From Gammaproteobacteria bacterium (GTDB lineage: Bacteria > Pseudomonadota > Gammaproteobacteria > J044): DNA of 8,454 nt. The notes beneath the pieces are model-generated. The model worked only from the letters and a program-made list of their open reading frames with translations, was not told the origin of the DNA and did not search any database. The position numbers were made by a program, and so were the translations under genes. Below are positions 1 to 8,454 of this stretch, one piece after another; within the stretch, counting starts at the first letter, position 1, and each line of letters begins with the position of its first letter. Location: NCBI GenBank assembly GCA_026995955.1, contig JALWNJ010000005.1, forward strand, positions 1 through 8,454, given 5' to 3'.

Positions 1-1458
<1,458 letters not shown>

Positions 1459-1496
1459 AGCACGGACACGGGCATTACCCCATAGCAGTCAAGGCA

Positions 1497-1503
1497 AGAG
1501 GCG
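1497..1503 (+). promoter_or_regulatory. Probable ribosome binding site of rpoC
   Basis: AGAGGCG lies 10 bases before the rpoC ATG at 1514. It is a modest Shine-Dalgarno match and the best one in the 55-base rpoB-rpoC spacer (1459-1513). I see no terminator hairpin or promoter in that spacer, so rpoC is most simply co-transcribed with rpoB. Confidence 0.5.
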
Positions 1504-1513
1504 GGAACACGAC

Positions 1514-5761
<4,248 letters not shown>

Positions 5762-5776
5762 CGGCAATGGCATGAA

Positions 5777-5804
5777 GCGGCAGCCCTTGACAGGGGGCTG
5801 TCGC
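5777..5804 (+). other. RNA hairpin just after rpoC, overlapping the -35 element
   Basis: GCGGCAGCCC (5777-5786) can pair with GGGCTGTCGC (5795-5804): 10 pairs including one G-U, with an 8-base loop. It would form in transcripts reading out of rpoC, starting 16 bases after the stop. The bases that follow, TTCTCT, are only weakly U-rich, so it is a poor intrinsic terminator on its own and may instead protect the rpoC 3' end. The TTGACA of the downstream promoter sits in the loop. Confidence 0.4.
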
Positions 5805-5815
5805 TTCTCTAGAAT
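5787..5815 (+). promoter_or_regulatory. Strong sigma70-type promoter of the rpsL-rpsG-fusA operon
   Basis: A perfect -35 hexamer TTGACA (5787-5792) is followed after exactly 17 bases by TAGAAT (5810-5815), one mismatch from the TATAAT consensus. Transcription would start near 5822. The bases between the -10 and the start, TCCGCG, are GC-rich, the discriminator type associated with ppGpp/DksA control of ribosomal genes in proteobacteria. There is no extended -10 TG and no AT-rich UP element upstream. The position, 26 bases after rpoC and about 107 bases before rpsL, fits a dedicated str-operon promoter. Hexamers and spacing are seen directly; use and stringent control are inferred. Confidence 0.82.
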
Positions 5816-5826
5816 TCCGCGTCCCT

Positions 5827-5870
5827 CGACAGGCCGCTGTGCGACAACGCTCGGCCTGTCGTTTGTTTTT
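5827..5870 (+). terminator. Intrinsic terminator or attenuator between rpoC and rpsL
   Basis: CGACAGGCCG (5827-5836) is perfectly complementary to CGGCCTGTCG (5852-5861), giving a 10-base-pair GC-rich stem with a 15-base loop. It is followed at once by TTTGTTTTT (5862-5870). This is a standard Rho-independent terminator apart from one G in the T-run and a rather large loop. It could end rpoBC transcripts. It also lies about 5 bases downstream of the predicted start of the str-operon transcript, so it would be the first structure in that leader and may act as an attenuator or be leaky. Confidence 0.75.
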
Positions 5871-5883
5871 GAGCGATGCCCGT

Positions 5884-5898
5884 GCCGGCCGACCCGGC
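5884..5898 (+). other. Small GC hairpin in the rpsL leader
   Basis: GCCGG (5884-5888) pairs with CCGGC (5894-5898) around a 5-base loop, 13 bases before the rpsL Shine-Dalgarno. A five-pair GC stem is easily found by chance in GC-rich DNA, so a role in translation control is only a possibility. No promoter-like hexamers are visible between the terminator-like hairpin and rpsL. Confidence 0.25.
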
Positions 5899-5911
5899 GG
5901 GCGCACTGTTC

Positions 5912-5916
5912 AGGAG
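5912..5916 (+). promoter_or_regulatory. Ribosome binding site of rpsL
   Basis: AGGAG lies 12 bases before ATG 5929, a slightly long spacing. The site supports the ATG at 5929 over an in-frame GTG at 5839, which has no comparable site and lies inside the terminator-like hairpin. Confidence 0.7.
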
Positions 5917-5928
5917 AAAGGCTCAAGT

Positions 5929-6303
5929 ATGGCTACGATCAATCAGTTGGTGCGCAAGCCCCGCAAGCGTCAGGTGGAGAAGAGCAAGGTGCCGGCGCTG
6001 GAGGCATGCCCGCAGAAGCGCGGCGTGTGCACCCGCGTGTACACCACCACGCCGAAGAAGCCGAATTCGGCCATGCGCAAGGTCGCCCGCGTGCGCCTGA
6101 CCAATGGCTACGAGGTCACCAGCTACATCGGCGGCGAGGGGCACAACCTGCAGGAGCACTCCGTGGTGCTGATCCGTGGTGGTCGTGTCAAGGACCTGCC
6201 GGGCGTGCGCTACCACATCGTGCGCGGCAGCCTGGATACCCAGGGTGTTCAGGACCGCAAGCAGGGCCGTTCCAAGTACGGCACCAAGCGTCCCAAGAAG
6301 TAA
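5929..6303 (+). CDS. rpsL: 30S ribosomal protein S12
   Basis: S12 sits at the decoding centre of the 30S subunit next to 16S rRNA helices 18, 27 and 44 and monitors codon-anticodon pairing. The product is 124 aa, the same as in E. coli. It begins [13 protein letters not shown] and contains [49 protein letters not shown] and [15 protein letters not shown], all diagnostic. K43 and K88, the classical streptomycin-resistance positions, carry the wild-type lysine. D89, the residue methylthiolated by RimO in E. coli, is present. The frame stays open upstream to a GTG at 5839, but that start would add 30 unconserved residues and is rejected. It is the first gene of the str-type operon, under the promoter at 5787-5815, with rpsG 21 bases downstream. 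Confidence 0.99.
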   Translation: MATINQLVRKPRKRQVEKSKVPALEACPQKRGVCTRVYTTTPKKPNSAMRKVARVRLTNGYEVTSYIGGEGHNLQEHSVVLIRGGRVKDLPGVRYHIVRGSLDTQGVQDRKQGRSKYGTKRPKK

Positions 6304-6795
<492 letters not shown>

Positions 6796-6799
6796 GCGC

Positions 6800-6805
6800 A
6801 GAGGA
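6800..6805 (+). promoter_or_regulatory. Ribosome binding site of fusA
   Basis: AGAGGA lies 7 bases before the GTG at 6813, a good match at optimal spacing. It decides the GTG start. The next in-frame ATG (6858-6860) is 15 codons inside and would remove the conserved N-terminus before the P-loop. Confidence 0.8.
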
Positions 6806-6812
6806 ATTCACC

Positions 6813-8454
6813 GTGGCACGCACGACCCCCATCGAACGCTATCGCAACGTCGGCATCATGGCGCACATCGACGCCGGCAAGACCACCACCACCGAGCGCA
6901 TCCTGTTCTACACCGGTGTCTCGCACAAGATCGGCGAGGTGCACGACGGTGCCGCCACCATGGACTGGATGGAGCAGGAACAGGAGCGTGGCATCACCAT
7001 CACCTCTGCGGCGACCACCTGCTTCTGGTCGGGCATGGACCAGCAATTCCCGCAGCACCGCATCAACATCATCGACACCCCGGGGCATGTGGACTTCACC
7101 ATCGAGGTGGAGCGTTCCCTGCGCGTGCTGGATGGTGCCTGCGCCGTATTCTGCGCCGTCGGCGGGGTGGAGCCGCAGTCCGAGACCGTGTGGCGCCAGG
7201 CCAACAAGTACGGCGTGCCGCGCATTGCCTTCGTCAACAAGATGGACCGTGCCGGCGCCAACTTCCTGCGTGTGGTGGAGCAGATGAAGGAGCGTCTGGG
7301 CGCCAGCCCGGTGCCCGTCCAGCTGCCGATCGGGGCGGAGGACGAGTTTCAGGGGGTGGTCGATCTGATCCGCATGAAGGCGATCTACTGGAACGAGGAA
7401 GATCGCGGCACCACCTACGAGCTGAAGGACATTCCCGAGGACATGGTCGCCCAGTGCGAGGAGTACCGCGAGCAGATGGTCGAGGCCGCCGCCGAGGCCA
7501 ATGAAGAGCTCATGGACAAGTACCTCAACGAGGGCGAGCTGAGCGAGGAAGAGATCAAGCAGGGGCTGCGCATCCGCACCCTGAGCAACGAGATCGTGCC
7601 GGCGCTGTGCGGCTCCGCGTTCAAGAACAAGGGCGTGCAGGCGATGCTCGATGCGGTCATCGAGTATCTGCCGTCGCCGATCGACATTCCGGCCATCAAG
7701 GGCGAGCTCGAGGACGGCAGCGAGGCCGAGCGCCATCCGTCCGACGACGAGCCCTTCGCCGCGCTGGCCTTCAAGATCGCCACCGACCCCTTCGTCGGCA
7801 CGCTGACCTTCATTCGGGTCTACTCCGGCGTGCTGACCTCCGGCGATACCGTGTACAACCCGGTCAAGGGCAAGAAGGAGCGCGTCGGCCGTCTGCTGCA
7901 GATGCACGCCAATCACCGTGACGAGATCAAGGAAGTGCGTGCCGGCGACATCGCCGCCTGTGTGGGCCTCAAGGATGTCACTACCGGCGACACCCTGTGC
8001 GACCAGAACAATGTCATCACCCTGGAGCGCATGGAGTTCCCGGAGCCGGTGATCTCCGTGGCGGTCGAGCCCAAGACCAAGGCCGACCAGGAGAAGATGG
8101 GCATCGCCCTGCAGAAGCTGGCGCAGGAGGACCCCTCGTTCCGTGTGCACACCGACGAGGAGTCCGGCCAGACCATCATCTCCGGCATGGGCGAGCTGCA
8201 CCTCGACATTATCGTCGATCGCATGAAGCGCGAGTTCAAGGTCGAGGCCAATGTGGGCGCGCCGCAGGTGGCCTACCGCGAGACCATCCGCAAGACGGTC
8301 GAGGCCGAGGGCAAGTTCGTGCGCCAGACCGGTGGTCGCGGTCAGTACGGTCATGTCTGGCTGCGCCTGGAGCCGCTGCCCGAGGGTGGCGGGTTCGAGT
8401 TCGAGAATGCCATCGTCGGTGGCGTGGTGCCGCGCGAGTACATTCCCGCCGTGG
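6813..8454 (+). CDS. fusA: Translation elongation factor G (3' end outside window)
   Basis: EF-G is the ribosome-dependent GTPase that drives tRNA-mRNA translocation and, with RRF, ribosome recycling. The start is GTG, 17 bases after rpsG, and the protein begins (M)[21 protein letters not shown]. The frame is open to the window end: 547 codons of about 700, so most of domain IV's tip and all of domain V are missing. The GTPase motifs are intact: P-loop AHIDAGKT (residues 17-24), switch region ERGITIT (about 58-64), DTPGH (88-92) and NKMD (142-145). Later landmarks are [29 protein letters not shown] at the start of domain [49 protein letters not shown], and GGRGQYGH in domain IV. Sequence and motif spacing follow the canonical FusA1 type encoded in str operons. 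It reads as housekeeping EF-G, not a FusA2 paralogue or a Tet(M)-type protection protein. Confidence 0.98.
   Translation, partial: MARTTPIERYRNVGIMAHIDAGKTTTTERILFYTGVSHKIGEVHDGAATMDWMEQEQERGITITSAATTCFWSGMDQQFPQHRINIIDTPGHVDFTIEVERSLRVLDGACAVFCAVGGVEPQSETVWRQANKYGVPRIAFVNKMDRAGANFLRVVEQMKERLGASPVPVQLPIGAEDEFQGVVDLIRMKAIYWNEEDRGTTYELKDIPEDMVAQCEEYREQMVEAAAEANEELMDKYLNEGELSEEEIKQGLRIRTLSNEIVPALCGSAFKNKGVQAMLDAVIEYLPSPIDIPAIKGELEDGSEAERHPSDDEPFAALAFKIATDPFVGTLTFIRVYSGVLTSGDTVYNPVKGKKERVGRLLQMHANHRDEIKEVRAGDIAACVGLKDVTTGDTLCDQNNVITLERMEFPEPVISVAVEPKTKADQEKMGIALQKLAQEDPSFRVHTDEESGQTIISGMGELHLDIIVDRMKREFKVEANVGAPQVAYRETIRKTVEAEGKFVRQTGGRGQYGHVWLRLEPLPEGGGFEFENAIVGGVVPREYIPAV

Noticed and set aside
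1459..1513. Possible promoter or terminator in the rpoB-rpoC spacer
   Set aside because: I found no stem of useful length, T-run or paired -35/-10 hexamers; only a modest Shine-Dalgarno is visible.
5839..5928. In-frame GTG extension of rpsL by 30 codons
   Set aside because: The start lies in the loop of the terminator-like hairpin, has no good Shine-Dalgarno, and the added residues are not part of S12. ATG 5929 gives the standard 124-aa protein.
5876..6100. Possible leader or overlapping peptide of 74 codons starting before rpsL
   Set aside because: It has no clear ribosome binding site, and most of it overlaps rpsL in another frame with shadow-type composition.

Overview
The window is a contiguous piece of the bacterial transcription/translation core cluster in the order rpoB (3' end) - rpoC - rpsL - rpsG - fusA (5' part). 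All genes lie on the + strand. The high G+C content, the strong G/C preference at third codon positions and the protein sequences (S12, S7, EF-G and beta/beta' all close to the Escherichia coli proteins from memory) point to a GC-rich gammaproteobacterium. An Ectothiorhodospiraceae/Chromatiales-like or similar lineage is plausible, but I cannot assign a genus by eye.

Layout. Positions 1-1458 hold the last 485 codons of rpoB, cut by the window start. A 55-base spacer with a modest ribosome binding site leads to the complete rpoC (1514-5761, 1415 aa). The 167-base gap 5762-5928 is the only real regulatory region. It holds a near-consensus sigma70 promoter (TTGACA, 17-base spacer, TAGAAT), a 10-base-pair GC-rich hairpin followed by a T-rich run (intrinsic terminator or attenuator), a small second hairpin and the rpsL Shine-Dalgarno. 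The str-type operon follows: rpsL (5929-6303), rpsG (6325-6795) and fusA (GTG start at 6813, running off the window end after 547 codons). The spacers are only 21 and 17 bases.

Function. RpoB and RpoC form the catalytic core of RNA polymerase. S12 and S7 are 30S proteins at the decoding centre and head, and EF-G drives translocation. The growth-rate-linked promoter with a GC-rich discriminator fits co-expression of the translation genes. The promoter lies upstream of the terminator-like hairpin, so str transcripts starting there must read through it. This suggests an attenuated leader or a deliberately leaky rpoBC terminator, and it is the most interesting point in the window.

I found no mobile element, CRISPR array, tRNA/rRNA gene, defence system or sign of horizontal transfer. 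No stretch longer than about 170 bases lacks a gene. I see no undescribed multi-gene system here; the second-look points are regulatory and small.
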